Part shown: in pieces, positions 31,325-40,635 of the stretch
How positions within the stretch are numbered: the first letter of the stretch is position 1
How the letters are laid out: the number at the start of each line of letters is the position of its first letter
Assembly (NCBI RefSeq): GCF_029167645.1
Contig: NZ_CP119147.1
Span: 3,472,001-3,536,000 of the forward strand
Length of the DNA stretch: 64,000 nucleotides
Source of the DNA: Streptomyces sp. AM 2-1-1
GTDB lineage: Bacteria > Actinomycetota > Actinomycetes > Streptomycetales > Streptomycetaceae
Direction: 5' to 3'
Program-made: the position numbers and the translations under genes
Notes under the pieces: generated by a model
Seen by the model: only the letters and a program-made list of their open reading frames with translations
Databases searched by the model: none
Told to the model about the DNA's origin: nothing

Positions 31325-33034
31325 ATGGCCGCCGCGCTCTCCCTCCAGAAGCTGTCCGAGATCCACCGGCCCACCCTCGACCAGGCCCTCGAAGCCGTCC
31401 GGACCCGCGCCTACTGGTCGCCCCACCCCGAGCACCCCAAGGCGTACGGCGAGGGCGGAGCACCCGGCAGCCTGGGCGCGGCCGAGGGCAAGGCCGCGTT
31501 CGACGCCCTCCTGCAGAGCAGGTTCGACCTCGGTCAGCCCGGCACGGACGGCTGGACCGGCGCCGAGACCTCCCCGTACGGCCCCGAGCTGGGCATCGAG
31601 TACCCGCACGCCGATCCCGACGTCCTGCTGCCCGCGATGAGCGCCGGAACGGCGGCCTGGCGGGACGCAGGCCCGGAGGCCCGGGCCCTGGTCTGCCTGG
31701 AGATCCTGGCCCGCATCGGCGCCCGGACGCACGAGCTGGCGCACGCCGTCATGCACACCAGCGGCCAGGCCTTCCTGATGGCGTTCCAGGCGGGCGGCCC
31801 GCACGCCCAGGACCGCGGCCTGGAGGCCGTGGCGTACGCGTACGAGGAACAGCTCCGTACCCCCGCCGGGGCCGACTGGTCCAAGCCGCAGGGGAAGCGC
31901 GACCCGCTCCGGCTGCGGAAGACCTACACCGCGGTCGGACGCGGTGTCTCGCTGCTCATCGGATGCAACACCTTCCCCACCTGGAACAGCTACCCGGGCC
32001 TCTTCGCCTCGCTCGCCACCGGCAATCCGGTCCTCGTCAAGCCGCACCCCCGCGCCGTGCTCCCCCTCGCGCTCACGGTCCGCATCGCGCGGGACGTGCT
32101 CGCCGGGACCGGCTTCGACCCGAACCTCGTCGCGCTGACGGCCGAGCGGCCGGGTGAGGGGAGCGCCAAGACGCTGGCCCTGCGCCCGGAGGTCCGGATC
32201 ATCGACTACACCGGCTCCACCGCCTTCGGGGACTGGCTGGAGACCCACGCGCGCCAGGCCCAGGTGTACACCGAGAAGGCCGGGGTCAACACGGTCGTCA
32301 TCGACTCCACCGACGACTACACCGGCATGCTCGCCAACCTCGCGTTCTCGCTCTCCCTCTACAGCGGCCAGATGTGCACCACCCCGCAGAACCTCCTCGT
32401 CCCGCGCGACGGCATCACCACCGACGCCGGCCCCCGGACGTACGACGAGGTGGTCACCGACCTCGCGACGGCCGTCTCCGGGCTCCTCGGCGACGACGCC
32501 CGGGCCGCCGCCCTCCTCGGAGCCCTGGTCAACCCGGAGGTGCGGGGCCGCCTCGAAGCGGCGCCGGACCTCGGCGACGTGGCCCTGGCCTCCCGCGAGG
32601 TGGCGCACCCCGAGTTCCCGGACGCCGTGGTGCGCACGCCGGTGCTGGTCAAGGTGGCCGCCGGGGAGCCCGGCCCGGACGGCGGTGAGCCCGTCCACCT
32701 CTCCGAGTGCTTCGGGCCGGTGTCCTTCGCGGTCCGGGTGGACTCCACGGCGGACGCGGTCGAGCTGCTGCGCCGCACGATCCGGGAGAAGGGTGCGATG
32801 ACGGTCGGCGCCTACACCACCTCCCCCGAGGTGGAGAGCGCGATCGAGGAGGTCTGCTTCGAGGAGTCCGCCCAGCTGTCGCTGAACCTGACCGGCGGGG
32901 TCTACGTCAACCAGACGGCGGCCTTCTCCGACTTCCACGGCTCGGGCGGCAACCCGGCGGCCAACGCGGCCCTCTGCGACGGTGCCTTCGTCTCCGGGCG
33001 CTTCCGCACCATCGAGGTCCGCCGCCAGGCCTGA
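31325..33034 (+). CDS. paaN: PaaN: phenylacetate-pathway aldehyde dehydrogenase-like protein
   Basis: 569 residues of the PaaN (PaaZ-like, aldehyde dehydrogenase superfamily) family. NAD-binding pattern LLIGCNTFPTWNSYPGLF, then NPVLVKPHPRAVLPLALTV; the catalytic Cys is in SGQMCTTPQNLLVPRDG (about 360); SECFGPVSFAVRV follows. It probably oxidises the semialdehyde formed after ring cleavage in the phenylacetyl-CoA pathway, but the hydrolase domain of the bifunctional PaaZ is missing. Start ATG 31325 has GAGGAG upstream; the extension to 31235 is not typical. Confidence 0.87.
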   Translation: MAAALSLQKLSEIHRPTLDQALEAVRTRAYWSPHPEHPKAYGEGGAPGSLGAAEGKAAFDALLQSRFDLGQPGTDGWTGAETSPYGPELGIEYPHADPDVLLPAMSAGTAAWRDAGPEARALVCLEILARIGARTHELAHAVMHTSGQAFLMAFQAGGPHAQDRGLEAVAYAYEEQLRTPAGADWSKPQGKRDPLRLRKTYTAVGRGVSLLIGCNTFPTWNSYPGLFASLATGNPVLVKPHPRAVLPLALTVRIARDVLAGTGFDPNLVALTAERPGEGSAKTLALRPEVRIIDYTGSTAFGDWLETHARQAQVYTEKAGVNTVVIDSTDDYTGMLANLAFSLSLYSGQMCTTPQNLLVPRDGITTDAGPRTYDEVVTDLATAVSGLLGDDARAAALLGALVNPEVRGRLEAAPDLGDVALASREVAHPEFPDAVVRTPVLVKVAAGEPGPDGGEPVHLSECFGPVSFAVRVDSTADAVELLRRTIREKGAMTVGAYTTSPEVESAIEEVCFEESAQLSLNLTGGVYVNQTAAFSDFHGSGGNPAANAALCDGAFVSGRFRTIEVRRQA

Positions 33035-33079
33035 GCCAGTGCCGGGCCGCCGCCCCACCGGGAGCGCGCGGCCCGGTCG

Positions 33080-33793
33080 TCAGACCCGCGGGTCCGGCAC
33101 GTCCGCGTACCGCTGGATCCACGCGTGCATGGCGATGGCGGCAGCGGCGCCCGCGTTGATCGACCGCGTGGAACCGAACTGCGCGATCGAGCAGACCATC
33201 GACGCGTGGGCCCTGGCCTCCTCCGTGAGCCCGGGGCCCTCCTGGCCGAAGAGCAGCACACAGCGCCGGGGCAGCACGGTCCGCTCCAGCGGGACGGCGC
33301 CGGGGAGGTTGTCGATCCCGATGATCGGCAGCCCTTCCGCTGCCGCCCAGGCGGTCAGGTCGGCGGTCCCGGGGTGGTGGCGCACGTGCTGGTAGCGGTC
33401 GGTGACCATGGCCCCGCGCCGGTTCCAGCGACGCCGGCCGACGATGTGGACCTCCTTCGCCAGGAAGGCGTTCGCCGTACGCACGACCGAACCGATGTTG
33501 AAGTCGTGCCCCCAGTTCTCCACCGCCACATGGAAGTCGTGGCGCCGCAGATCGAGGTCGGCGACGATCGCCTCACGAGTCCAGTAGCGGTACTCGTCCC
33601 CCACGTTGCGCCGGTCACCGCCCGCCAGCAGCTCGGGGTCGTACCGCTCGCCCTCCGGCCAGGGGGAGGGGTGCGGCCCGACACCGATCCCGTCCCCGAA
33701 GCCCTCGTCGTACTGCGCCGGTTCCGGGGCCGGATCGGGCCCCTCGGCCACGAAGGGCCGGAATTCCTCTGTACTGCCGGTCTCGCTGCTCAC
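33080..33793 (-). CDS. SpoU-family RNA 2'-O-methyltransferase
   Basis: 237 residues. SPOUT-fold motifs: motif 1 in VENWGHDFNIGSVVRTANAF, motif 2 in LLFGQEGPGLTEEA and motif 3 in IAQFGSTRSINAGAAAAIAMHAW, which form the knotted SAM site and the Arg/Glu catalytic set. Methylates ribose in tRNA or rRNA; TrmH-like substrate not determinable. Last gene of a minus-strand set; its ATG overlaps the HTTM stop by four bases (33790-33793), so it is coupled to HTTM and DUF5819. The N-terminal 75 residues are acidic and disordered. Confidence 0.88.
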   Translation of the reverse strand: MSSETGSTEEFRPFVAEGPDPAPEPAQYDEGFGDGIGVGPHPSPWPEGERYDPELLAGGDRRNVGDEYRYWTREAIVADLDLRRHDFHVAVENWGHDFNIGSVVRTANAFLAKEVHIVGRRRWNRRGAMVTDRYQHVRHHPGTADLTAWAAAEGLPIIGIDNLPGAVPLERTVLPRRCVLLFGQEGPGLTEEARAHASMVCSIAQFGSTRSINAGAAAAIAMHAWIQRYADVPDPRV

Positions 33794-35205
33794 CCGACGA
33801 GCGTAGGGCCCCCGTCGGCGGGCCGCCGCGAGGCCTCCCGGCCGGGCTCCTCGCCCCCCGCCTCATCGGTACCCGCCCCGGCGCCCTGCGCCGCGGCGGC
33901 ACGCGCCCCCGCAGCCCCCGGATCGGCAGCCTCCGCCTCGGTGGGCTTCCGTCGACCGGGGAGGCGTGCCGCGGCCGGGCCACGGCTCACCCGGGCCAGC
34001 AGCCGGTCCCGGCCGGAACCGACCCGGGCGCCGAGCCACACCAGGAAGACCGTGGGCAGGAAGACGGCGTCCGCGGAGATCATCGCCATCGAGAAGAAGG
34101 GCAGCCCCAGCAGGACCGCGATCCCCGCGTGCTCGCCCATCATGAGCACCAGCAGGACGTTCTTCACCCGCCGGTCGAAAAGCGTGAACGGGAACGCGAC
34201 CTGCACGATCACCGTCGCGTACGTCACCACCATCACCATCACCGCGCTGCCCGCGATCAGGTTCGAGAGCTCGGGCCACGGGGTGAAGTAGTCCAGCTTC
34301 AGGGGGTAGTAGAGCGCGGTGCCGTCCTGCCAGCGCGAACCCTGGATCTTGTACCAGCCGGCGGTGGCGTAGATCAGACAGACCTCGGCCATGATGACGA
34401 CGAGGGCGACGTTGTGGGCGATGTTGGCCACCACGTCGAGCAGCACCCGCGGTTCACCGTCGGGCGCGTACCGGGTCGCGGCCCACCGAGCGGCGCACCC
34501 CAGCCACAGCAGCCACAGCAGCGTCGGCAGCCACCAGGTGCCCCCCAGACCGTGCTGCACGGTGGCGACCAGCAGGACCGGCCCGAGGACCGCCCAGAGC
34601 ACCAGCCCCACCACGTCCCGGCCCGGCCTCAGCCCTTCCGCCCGGCGCGCGGCCTCCCGTGCGGCCCGCCGCGCGTCGAGCGACCAGACCTGGGCGCACC
34701 GCGTCAGGACGAGGTAGATCGCCATCAGATGGACGACGTTGTCGCCGCCGTCGCCCATGAAGACATTGCGGTTCTGGATCGAGAGGACCCCGACCATGAA
34801 GAGGACGGACATCGTCCGGGTGCGCCACCCGATCAGCGTGCAGAACGCCGATACGAGCGTGAGCGCGTAGACCGCCTCGAACCACGCCGAACCGTCCGAC
34901 CACATCAGGACGGTGAAAGCGCGGTTCTCGGATATCAGCCGGTGCGCCAGCTCCCACTGCCACGGCGCGTCCGGCCCGTACAGCTCGTGCCGGTACGGCA
35001 CCTCGCGCAACAGGAAGAGCAGATAGGTGGCGGTGAACCCGATCCGGATCACGGCGCTCTGGTAGGGGCCGAGGGCCGAGGCGGTGACCCGCTGGACGGC
35101 ACGGCCGGCCCTGCCCACGGCCGCGGGGCGTGCCAGGGGGTCGGGGTGTGCGGGGGAATCGGTGCGCACGGCGGACTCGGCGTCCGTCACGGGGGCGGTA
35201 CTCAC
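33790..35205 (-). CDS. HTTM-domain multi-pass membrane protein (vitamin K-dependent carboxylase-like fold)
   Basis: 471 residues. Begins with about 50 polar residues, then about 8-9 TM segments ([79 protein letters not shown] and others). The motifs [31 protein letters not shown] and [16 protein letters not shown] are shared with HTTM proteins, named for the region common to gamma-glutamyl carboxylase. The C-terminal ~90 residues are Ala/Gly/Glu/Arg-rich. Activity unknown; the carboxylase catalytic extracellular domain is not present. Start GTG 35205 overlaps the DUF5819 TGA by four bases. Confidence 0.85.
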   Translation of the reverse strand: MSTAPVTDAESAVRTDSPAHPDPLARPAAVGRAGRAVQRVTASALGPYQSAVIRIGFTATYLLFLLREVPYRHELYGPDAPWQWELAHRLISENRAFTVLMWSDGSAWFEAVYALTLVSAFCTLIGWRTRTMSVLFMVGVLSIQNRNVFMGDGGDNVVHLMAIYLVLTRCAQVWSLDARRAAREAARRAEGLRPGRDVVGLVLWAVLGPVLLVATVQHGLGGTWWLPTLLWLLWLGCAARWAATRYAPDGEPRVLLDVVANIAHNVALVVIMAEVCLIYATAGWYKIQGSRWQDGTALYYPLKLDYFTPWPELSNLIAGSAVMVMVVTYATVIVQVAFPFTLFDRRVKNVLLVLMMGEHAGIAVLLGLPFFSMAMISADAVFLPTVFLVWLGARVGSGRDRLLARVSRGPAAARLPGRRKPTEAEAADPGAAGARAAAAQGAGAGTDEAGGEEPGREASRRPADGGPTLVG

Positions 35206-36383
35206 TGGTCGGCCTCCTCGCCGGACGCGGCTGCCGCCGCCACGCCACCCTCGGGCAGATCGTCGCTGGACACGGTCCACCAGGCGAGTTCGCGGTAGAC
35301 GGGCCGCGTGTCGGCCTTCTCGGTGCTCCACGGGGGAGCGTCGACCAGACGGGCCGACGAGCGCAGCTGAATGCGGTCGACCGTCCCGCCGTAGTCGTGG
35401 CCGTCCAGCCGCAGCATCACGATGCGCCGCAGGTACGCCTCGGAGAGCTCACCGCGCGCACCCGTCGAACGGTTCTTGTCGTCGTGGCTGTTGACGAAGA
35501 AGTCCCAGGCCCTGCGCAGTTCGTTCTGGTAGGCGTGGCTGGGCAGCGGGTTGCCCCGTATCGCCTTGCCGTCCTCCGCGCTGAGGCTCATCCAGCGGGT
35601 GGTGCTGCGCGCACCGCTCGCGTCGACGACTTCGGCCCGGACGTGCACGGTGATGTTCTGCTGAAGCGGGTTGGGAGCGAAAAGCTTCCAGTTCTGTTCG
35701 AACTCCGGGTAGATCCAGTCGTCGATGGTCTCCCCGTGCTGCTTGGAGAGCGTGTTCGACGGCGCCACGTGGAGGAAGACCATGCCCAGGTGGACGCAGG
35801 CGATCAGACCGACGACCCCCGCCACCAGCGCCGCGACGACCCGGTACGGGGTCGACAGCGCGGCGATTCCGGCCCGTGCCGCATCCGGGGGCGGCCCGGC
35901 CGGCGCGGGGGAGGCGGCGTCCGGGCCGCCGTCGCCGCCCTCACGGCCGTCGCCGTCCCGGCCGGCGCCCTCACGGCCGTCGCCCGCTCCGCGGTCCGCG
36001 GCAGCCGGCACCCCGGCTCTCCCGGCCTCGGTCCTTCCGGTACGGGATTCGCGGGCACCTGGCTCCTCGGCCGCCTCGGGTTCCCAGGCACATGGCTCCA
36101 CCGCTGTGTCGGGCTCCTGGGGGCCGGGTTCCACGACGGGCCCTGGTTCCCCGGAACCGGACACTCCGCCGCTCTCCACCGGCTCGCTCCCGGCAGCACC
36201 CTTCTCGTCGGCGCCGAGGGCGTCGGGCCGCTCTCCGGCGGGGCTCGGCGTCTCTTCGGACGCCTTGTCGGCACCCGCCTCGTCCGGACCCTCACTCCCG
36301 TCGGCGAACCGACGTTTCGAGCGCCCCCCGTGATCCGATTCCATCCCGCCCCGATCGTCGTCGATCACCACTCGGTTATCCAC
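35202..36383 (-). CDS. DUF5819 family protein, single-pass membrane
   Basis: 393 residues. Residues 1-160 are highly acidic, Gly/Pro/Glu/Ala-rich and likely disordered in the cytoplasm. TM segment about 180-200 ([27 protein letters not shown]). Residues 200-390 are the conserved domain outside the membrane: [32 protein letters not shown], then [19 protein letters not shown] and [13 protein letters not shown]5819 is usually found beside HTTM genes in Streptomyces, suggesting a joint complex. Starts at GTG 36383 (MDNRVVIDD), overlapped by a DnaA-like TTATCCACA. Confidence 0.85.
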   Translation of the reverse strand: MDNRVVIDDDRGGMESDHGGRSKRRFADGSEGPDEAGADKASEETPSPAGERPDALGADEKGAAGSEPVESGGVSGSGEPGPVVEPGPQEPDTAVEPCAWEPEAAEEPGARESRTGRTEAGRAGVPAAADRGAGDGREGAGRDGDGREGGDGGPDAASPAPAGPPPDAARAGIAALSTPYRVVAALVAGVVGLIACVHLGMVFLHVAPSNTLSKQHGETIDDWIYPEFEQNWKLFAPNPLQQNITVHVRAEVVDASGARSTTRWMSLSAEDGKAIRGNPLPSHAYQNELRRAWDFFVNSHDDKNRSTGARGELSEAYLRRIVMLRLDGHDYGGTVDRIQLRSSARLVDAPPWSTEKADTRPVYRELAWWTVSSDDLPEGGVAAAAASGEEADQ

Positions 36384-36384
36384 A
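36376..36384. promoter_or_regulatory. DnaA-type box TTATCCACA overlapping the DUF5819 start codon
   Basis: Exact match to the classical DnaA box at 36376-36384, overlapping the initiation codon of the DUF5819 gene and 46 bp from the PaaR-type site. Confidence 0.4.
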
Positions 36385-36429
36385 GGGTTGACACCCTACG
36401 GTCCACCGGCCGACCATTGAAGTCGATGG

Positions 36430-36443
36430 ACCGAACGATCGGT
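36430..36443. promoter_or_regulatory. PaaR-type operator upstream of paaA
   Basis: ACCGAACGATCGGT, exactly the reverse complement of the site at 31257-31270. It ends 15 bp before the paaA ATG, within the leader, where a repressor would block transcription. Confidence 0.7.
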
Positions 36444-36458
36444 CGGGACGGAGTCGTC

Positions 36459-37550
36459 ATGGTGACAGTGGCCTCGGGCCGCCGGGCAGCGGAGGGCGCG
36501 GACACGACCGCTGCCGGGGACGCCGGCCGCACGGCGTCGTTCGACGCGGCGGTGGCCGCGGACGAGCGGATCGAACCCCGCGACTGGATGCCGGACGCGT
36601 ACCGTGCCTCGCTGGTCCGCCAGATGGCCCAGCACGCGCACTCGGAAATCATCGGGATGCAGCCCGAGGCGAACTGGATCACCCGGGCCCCCTCGCTGCG
36701 CCGCAAGGCCGTCCTGATGGCCAAGGTGCAGGACGAGGCGGGCCACGGCCTGTACCTCTACAGCGCTGCGGAGACCCTGGGCACCAGCCGGGCGGAGCTG
36801 CTGGACAAACTGCACGCCGGCCGCCAGCGGTACTCGTCGATCTTCAACTACCCGACCCTGACCTGGGCGGACGTGGGCGCGATCGGCTGGCTGGTGGACG
36901 GGGCCGCCATCACCAACCAGGTCCCCCTCTGCCGCTGCTCGTACGGCCCCTACGCCCGCGCGATGGTCCGCATCTGCAAGGAGGAGTCCTTCCACCAGCG
37001 CCAGGGGTACGAACTCCTGCTGACGCTGAGCCGGGGCACGCCGGCACAGCACGCGATGGCCCAGGACGCGGTGGACCGCTGGTGGTGGCCGTCGCTGATG
37101 ATGTTCGGGCCGCCGGACGACGAGTCCGCGCACAGCGCCCAGTCGATGGCCTGGAAGATCAAGCGGCACTCCAACGACGAACTCCGTCAGCGTTTCGTCG
37201 ACATCTGCGTCCCGCAGGCCGAGTCCCTCGGCCTCACCCTCCCCGACCCGGAGCTCCGGTGGGACGACGCCGAGGGCCGGCACCGCTTCGGCGCCATCGA
37301 CTGGACGGAGTTCCAGGAGGTGCTCCGGGGCAACGGCCCCTGCAACGACCAGCGTCTCGCCCAGCGCCGTGCGGCCCACGACGCCGGCGCGTGGGTACGC
37401 GACGCGGCAGCCGCGTACGCGGCCAAGCACGCGCCGCCCGAGCGACCCCGACAACCCGCGGACCCGCCCGCCTCCGCTCCCCCGCGGGGAACGGGTGCGA
37501 CGGCGGGGACACCGGCCCACCCGACCCGCACGACGGAGGCGACACCATGA
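36459..37550 (+). CDS. paaA: 1,2-phenylacetyl-CoA epoxidase subunit A
   Basis: 363 residues. Catalytic di-iron subunit; ferritin-like helical fold with metal ligands in [13 protein letters not shown] (E/H pair) and [14 protein letters not shown] (E-x2-H). [20 protein letters not shown] and [18 protein letters not shown] are signature segments. The last about 45 residues are a Pro/Ala/Thr tail and the first 30 are disordered. Epoxidises phenylacetyl-CoA with PaaB, PaaC and the PaaE reductase. ATG 36459 has GGAG at 5 nt; its stop overlaps paaB by four bases. Confidence 0.95.
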   Translation: MVTVASGRRAAEGADTTAAGDAGRTASFDAAVAADERIEPRDWMPDAYRASLVRQMAQHAHSEIIGMQPEANWITRAPSLRRKAVLMAKVQDEAGHGLYLYSAAETLGTSRAELLDKLHAGRQRYSSIFNYPTLTWADVGAIGWLVDGAAITNQVPLCRCSYGPYARAMVRICKEESFHQRQGYELLLTLSRGTPAQHAMAQDAVDRWWWPSLMMFGPPDDESAHSAQSMAWKIKRHSNDELRQRFVDICVPQAESLGLTLPDPELRWDDAEGRHRFGAIDWTEFQEVLRGNGPCNDQRLAQRRAAHDAGAWVRDAAAAYAAKHAPPERPRQPADPPASAPPRGTGATAGTPAHPTRTTEATP

Positions 37551-37837
37551 GCGGCTCGACCGACTGGCCGTTGTGGGAAGTGTTCGTCCGCTCCCGCAGA
37601 GGGCTCTCGCACACGCACGCGGGCAGCCTGCACGCCCCCGACGCCACCATGGCCCTGCGCAACGCCCGGGACCTCTACACCCGCCGCGCCGAGGGCGTCT
37701 CGATCTGGGTGGTCCCCTCCACCTCCGTCACCGCCTCCTCGCCCGACGAGAAGGACTCCTTCTTCGAACCGGCCGCCGACAAGCCCTACCGCCACCCGAC
37801 CTTCTACGAGATCCCGGAAGGAGTGCGGCACCTGTGA
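37547..37837 (+). CDS. paaB: 1,2-phenylacetyl-CoA epoxidase subunit B
   Basis: 96 residues, the small structural subunit. [41 protein letters not shown] is diagnostic. Overlaps paaA (ATGA) and paaC (GTGA), so all are coupled. Confidence 0.95.
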   Translation: MSGSTDWPLWEVFVRSRRGLSHTHAGSLHAPDATMALRNARDLYTRRAEGVSIWVVPSTSVTASSPDEKDSFFEPAADKPYRHPTFYEIPEGVRHL

Positions 37838-38595
37838 CCGCCACCCCGACCGGCGCCGCTGCCGGCGCCCGGGCCACCGCGCACCCCCCGGTCCTGGCCG
37901 GAGCCCTCGCGCTGGGCGACGACGCCCTGGTGCTCTCGCACCGGCTGGGGGAGTGGGCGGGCCACGCCCCGGTGCTGGAGGAGGAGGTCGCCCTCGCCAA
38001 CATCGCGCTGGACCTGCTCGGCCAGGCCCGCGTGCTCCTCTCCCTCGTCGGCGACGAGGACGAACTCGCCTACCTCCGCGAGGAACGCGCTTTCCGCAAC
38101 ACCCAGTTGGTAGAGCAGGAGAACGGCGACTTCGCCCGCACCATCGCCCGGCAGCTCTACTTCTCCGTCTACCAGCGTCTGCTGTACGAGCGGCTCGCGG
38201 CCGGAGAGAGCTGTTTCCAGGCCCTGGCGGCGAAGGCGGTGAAGGAGGTCGCCTACCACCAGGACCACGCCGAGCAGTGGACCCTCCGTCTCGGTGACGG
38301 CACCGAGGAGAGCCACCGGCGGATGCGTGAAGGGCTGGACGGACTCTGGAGGTTCACCGGTGAGCTCCTCCAGCCGGTCGAGGGCGTCGACATCGACTGG
38401 CAGGGCCTCGCCGACGACTGGCTCGCCTCGGTCACCGACGTGGTCGTGCGGGCCGGCCTCTCCCTGCCCACCGGCCCGCGCAGCGGCGCGTGGACGGCCG
38501 GCGCCGGCCGTCAAGGTCTGCACACCGAGCCCTTCGGACGCATGATCGCCGAAATGCAGCACCTCCATCGCAGCCACCCGGGGGCGTCATGGTGA
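37834..38595 (+). CDS. paaC: 1,2-phenylacetyl-CoA epoxidase subunit C
   Basis: 253 residues. Structural partner of PaaA with the ferritin-like core: LALGDDALVLSHRLGEWAGHAP, LANIALDLLGQARVLL, VEQENGDFARTIARQLYF and VKEVAYHQDHAEQWTLRLGDGT. Unlike PaaA it does not oxidise the substrate itself. GTG 37834 overlaps the paaB stop. Confidence 0.94.
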   Translation: MTATPTGAAAGARATAHPPVLAGALALGDDALVLSHRLGEWAGHAPVLEEEVALANIALDLLGQARVLLSLVGDEDELAYLREERAFRNTQLVEQENGDFARTIARQLYFSVYQRLLYERLAAGESCFQALAAKAVKEVAYHQDHAEQWTLRLGDGTEESHRRMREGLDGLWRFTGELLQPVEGVDIDWQGLADDWLASVTDVVVRAGLSLPTGPRSGAWTAGAGRQGLHTEPFGRMIAEMQHLHRSHPGASW

Positions 38596-39092
38596 CCGTG
38601 ACGCCGCTGGAGGAGGAGTTGCGCCGGATCGCCGGAGCCGTCCCCGACCCCGAACTCCCGGTGGTGACCCTCGAAGAGCTCGGTGTCCTGCGGGGAGTGC
38701 GCGTGGAAGGGGCGGGCCGTGACGCCGTCACCGTCACCCTCACCCCGACCTACACCGGCTGCCCCGCCGTGGAGACCATGGCGCACGACGTCGAACAAGC
38801 CCTCCGTGACCACGGAGTGGCGCGGGTTTCGGTGGTCACCGTGCTGGCACCGCCCTGGAGCACGGACGACATCAGCGCGGAGGGCCGGCGCAAACTCGCC
38901 GCGTCCGGCATCGCGCCCCCACGCGCCCTCCACCCTCCGGACGGTCCGGTGCCGCTCACCCTGGCCGTGCGCTGCCCGCACTGCGGCTCGACCGGCACCG
39001 AGCTCCTCAGCAGATTCTCCTCGACCGCCTGCAAAGCACTGCGCCGGTGCACCGAGTGCGGCGAACCCTTCGACCACTTCAAGGAGTTGTAG
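38589..39092 (+). CDS. paaD: Phenylacetate-pathway protein PaaD (FeS/metal-sulfur assembly type)
   Basis: 167 residues. MIP18/SufT-like N-terminal domain (IAGAVPDPELPVVTLEELG; TPTYTGCPAVETM) and a C-terminal zinc-ribbon pattern CPHCGSTG...CTECGEPF. PaaD is needed for the activity of the epoxidase, probably in iron-sulfur or di-iron maturation. Overlaps paaC by seven bases; ATG 38589. paaE follows directly with no gap. Confidence 0.93.
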   Translation: MVTVTPLEEELRRIAGAVPDPELPVVTLEELGVLRGVRVEGAGRDAVTVTLTPTYTGCPAVETMAHDVEQALRDHGVARVSVVTVLAPPWSTDDISAEGRRKLAASGIAPPRALHPPDGPVPLTLAVRCPHCGSTGTELLSRFSSTACKALRRCTECGEPFDHFKEL

Positions 39093-40190
39093 ATGTTCCA
39101 TCCGCTCCGGGTCGCTGCCGTCGAACGCATCACGGACGACGCCGTGGCCGTGACGTTCGACGTCCCGGCCGCCCTGCGGGAGACCTTCCGCCACGTACCG
39201 GGCCAGCACCTCAACGTGCGCTACCGGGTGGACGGCGAGGAGATCCGGCGTTCCTACTCGCTCTGCTCCCCCGCCGTGGCGGCCCCGGACCCCCCGGTGC
39301 TCCGGGTCGGCATCCGCCTGGTGGACGGTGGCGCCTTCTCGACGTACGCGCTGAAGGAACTCGCGGTCGGCGACCGGGTGGAGGCGATGGCCCCGACCGG
39401 GCGCTTCACCCTGGAGCCCCGGCCGGGGCTCTTCGCGGCGGTGGTCGGCGGCAGCGGCATCACGCCGGTCCTGTCGATCGCCTCGACCCTGCTCGCGCGG
39501 GAACCCCTGGCCCGGTTCTGTCTCGTGCGCGGTGACCGGACGGTGGCGTCGACGATGTTCCTCGACGAGGTGGCGGACCTCAAGGACCGCTACCCGGACC
39601 GCTTCCACCTCGTCACCGCGCTCTCCCGCGAGGAGCAGGCGGCCGGGCTCCCCACCGGCCGGCTCGACCAGGAGCGGCTGACCGCTCTGCTGCCCGCCCT
39701 GTTGCCGGTGGCGGACGTGGCCGGCTGGTTCCTGTGCGGACCGTTCGGACTGGTCCGGGGAGCCCAACGGGCCCTGCGCGCACTGGAGGTGGACCGCACC
39801 CGCATCCACCAGGAGATCTTCCACGTGGCCGAGGCTCCGGACCCGGCAGCGGCCAGGACAGCGAAGGCCTCGGATGCAGCCGCCGGTGGCGCGGCCGTGA
39901 TCACCGCCCCCGCGGAAGCCACGCTGACGGCGACCCTGCACGGCCGCTCGGGCAGCTGGCCGGTCGAGAACGGCGACTCACTGCTGGAGACGGTGCTGCG
40001 CAGACGCGACGACGCGCCCTACGCCTGCAAGGGCGGCGTCTGCGGCACCTGCCGCGCTCTCCTCGTCCGGGGCGAGGTACGGATGGAGCGGAACTACGCG
40101 CTGGAACCGGAGGAGACCGAGGCGGGCTTCGTCCTGGCCTGCCAGTCGCACCCGCTCACCCCCGAGGTAGCCATCGACTTCGACCGCTGA
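39093..40190 (+). CDS. paaE: Phenylacetyl-CoA epoxidase NADPH reductase subunit PaaE
   Basis: 365 residues. Flavin domain about 5-105 with the FAD motif IRRSYSLCSP; NAD(P) domain about 105-235 (AAVVGGSGITPVLSIAST; GWFLCGPFGLV); plant-type [2Fe-2S] domain at the C-terminus with cysteines in YACKGGVCGTCRALL plus C in LACQSH. Passes electrons from NADPH to PaaABC. The stop is followed by an inverted repeat shared with the convergent rhodanese gene. Confidence 0.95.
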   Translation: MFHPLRVAAVERITDDAVAVTFDVPAALRETFRHVPGQHLNVRYRVDGEEIRRSYSLCSPAVAAPDPPVLRVGIRLVDGGAFSTYALKELAVGDRVEAMAPTGRFTLEPRPGLFAAVVGGSGITPVLSIASTLLAREPLARFCLVRGDRTVASTMFLDEVADLKDRYPDRFHLVTALSREEQAAGLPTGRLDQERLTALLPALLPVADVAGWFLCGPFGLVRGAQRALRALEVDRTRIHQEIFHVAEAPDPAAARTAKASDAAAGGAAVITAPAEATLTATLHGRSGSWPVENGDSLLETVLRRRDDAPYACKGGVCGTCRALLVRGEVRMERNYALEPEETEAGFVLACQSHPLTPEVAIDFDR

Positions 40191-40200
40191 CCGACCGGAC

Positions 40201-40248
40201 CTGAGCGGCCGGCCGACCGACCGGCCGGCCAGCTGGCCGACCGCTCAG
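40201..40248. terminator. Imperfect hairpin between paaE and the rhodanese gene
   Basis: Outer arms CTGAGCGG (40201-40208) and CCGCTCAG (40241-40248) pair perfectly and enclose GGCCGGC-type repeats. It lies between convergent stop codons, so it could terminate both; the right arm includes the rhodanese stop. Confidence 0.5.
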
Positions 40249-40589
40249 AGGACGAAGGGCGACGCGGCGTCGTCGGCGACCATCGGCCGGCCGGCACCGT
40301 CCCAGGCGAGCATGCCGCCCTCGATGTTCACCGCGTCCACGCCCTGCTGGACGAGGTACTGCGTCACCTGGGCGGACCGTCCGCCCACCCGGCACATCAC
40401 GTACACTCGGCGACCGTCCTCGGCTGCCTCGGTCAGCTCGCCGAAGCGGCCGACGAAGTCGCTCATCGGAATGTGCAGCGCGTTCTCGACGTGACCGGCC
40501 GCCCATTCGTCGTTCTCACGCACGTCGAGCACGAAGCCGTCCGACGGCACCGCAGCGACGTCCACCGAGGGCAGCGGGGCGAAGTTCAT
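40245..40589 (-). CDS. Single-domain rhodanese (sulfurtransferase)
   Basis: 114 residues. Rhodanese core: VLDVRENDEWAAGHVENALHIPM, YVMCRVGGRSAQVTQYL with the active-site Cys in CRVGGR, and VNIEGGMLAW. Probably moves sulfane sulfur; physiological acceptor unknown. Convergent with paaE. Confidence 0.92.
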   Translation of the reverse strand: MNFAPLPSVDVAAVPSDGFVLDVRENDEWAAGHVENALHIPMSDFVGRFGELTEAAEDGRRVYVMCRVGGRSAQVTQYLVQQGVDAVNIEGGMLAWDGAGRPMVADDAASPFVL

Positions 40590-40635
40590 GGGTCATGCCT
40601 TCTCTCGTACGTACGCGACACCGTCTCGCGAAACG

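Noticed and set aside
30578..33058. 826-residue minus frame spanning paaN and the TetR gene
   Set aside because: The portion over paaN is antisense low-complexity; the TetR domain begins at 31201.
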